In this document: piece by piece, positions 4,822 through 5,022 of the stretch | How positions within the stretch are numbered: the first letter of the stretch is position 1 | How the letters are laid out: each line of letters begins with the position of its first letter | Assembly (NCBI GenBank): GCA_012514915.1 | Contig: JAAYZJ010000110.1 | Span: 1 to 5,022 of the forward strand | DNA from: Lentisphaerota bacterium | Lineage (GTDB): Bacteria > Verrucomicrobiota > Kiritimatiellia > RFP12 > JAAYLN01 | DNA: 5,022 bases | Reading direction: 5' to 3' | Made by a program: the position numbers and the translations under genes | Notes under the pieces: generated by a model | Seen by the model: the letters and a program-made list of their open reading frames with translations, nothing else | Told to the model about the DNA's origin: nothing | Database searches by the model: none

Positions 4822-5022
4822 ATGTCTGAACACGTACACCCCCTGACCAAGGTTCGCAACATCGGTATCATGGCGCACATCGACGCCGGCAAGACCACCA
4901 CGAGCGAGCGCATCCTTTTCTATTGCGGATCCAACTACAAGATCGGCGAGGTGCATGACGGTGCCGCGACGATGGACTTCATGGCGCAGGAGCAGGAGCG
5001 CGGCATCACGATCGGCTCGGCG
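4822..5022 (+). CDS. fusA: Elongation factor G, N-terminal part (cut by the window edge)
   Basis: The first 67 residues of a translational GTPase that drives ribosome translocation. NIGIMAHIDAGKTTTSERIL (13-32) contains the G1 P-loop AHIDAGKTT (18-26). KIGEVHDGAATMDFMAQEQERGITI (40-64) is the switch I region diagnostic of EF-G, with the magnesium-contacting threonine T63 retained. Residue 65 is Gly where many EF-Gs have Thr (RGITIGSA). The ATG at 4822 matches the family start. There is no good Shine-Dalgarno; GTGA at 4814-4817 is a marginal match, while a T/C-rich tract lies farther upstream. It is not preceded by rpsG as in the classical str operon but by divergent dut, with its own promoter. 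It could be the main EF-G or a paralogue; the fragment does not decide this. Confidence 0.96.
   Translation, partial: MSEHVHPLTKVRNIGIMAHIDAGKTTTSERILFYCGSNYKIGEVHDGAATMDFMAQEQERGITIGSA

Noticed and set aside
1..5022. A novel defence, mobile or multi-gene system
   Set aside because: No repeats, integrase, transposase, toxin-antitoxin pair, CRISPR array or sharp change in composition was seen. All the large genes belong to known families in alternating orientation with little sign of shared function.

Overview
This is a GC-rich window (roughly two thirds G+C by eye, with strong G/C preference at third codon positions) from a bacterial chromosome. It holds four complete protein genes and the ends of two others. 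The elongation factor G, RmuC and dUTPase sequences are plainly bacterial. The mix of a two-domain class II aldolase, a hexosaminidase-D-like GH20 enzyme and weak or absent Shine-Dalgarno sites would suit a PVC-group bacterium (Kiritimatiellota/Lentisphaerota type), but that placement is a low-confidence guess.

Layout. Positions 2-94 (+) are the last 30 codons of an unrecognised gene. Positions 136-1209 (+) encode a class II (Zn-dependent) sugar-phosphate aldolase, probably co-transcribed with the gene before it. Positions 1196-2545 (-) encode RmuC, a membrane-anchored coiled-coil protein with a nuclease-like domain; its 3' end overlaps the aldolase 3' end by 14 bp. A 171-bp divergent intergenic region (2546-2716) carries promoters for both rmuC and the next gene. 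Positions 2717-4258 (+) encode a cytoplasmic GH20 / hexosaminidase-D-like glycosidase. Positions 4265-4705 (-) encode dUTPase (dut), convergent with the glycosidase and 6 bp from it. A 116-bp AT-rich divergent region (4706-4821) leads to fusA (4822 to the window edge, +), of which the first 67 codons are present.

How the genes relate. The genes alternate in direction (+ - + - +), so apart from the first two there is no operon here. Two genes concern carbohydrates (aldolase, GH20), two concern DNA or nucleotide maintenance (rmuC, dut) and one concerns translation (fusA). I see no evidence that they form one pathway, and no mobile element, tRNA, rRNA or CRISPR array. The compact features are mainly regulatory: a full-consensus sigma70-type promoter (TTGACA-16-TATAAT) before the glycosidase, an inverted repeat that carries both stop codons at the aldolase/rmuC junction, and a dut promoter placed so close to its ATG that the transcript may be leaderless. 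I found no convincing novel multi-gene system.
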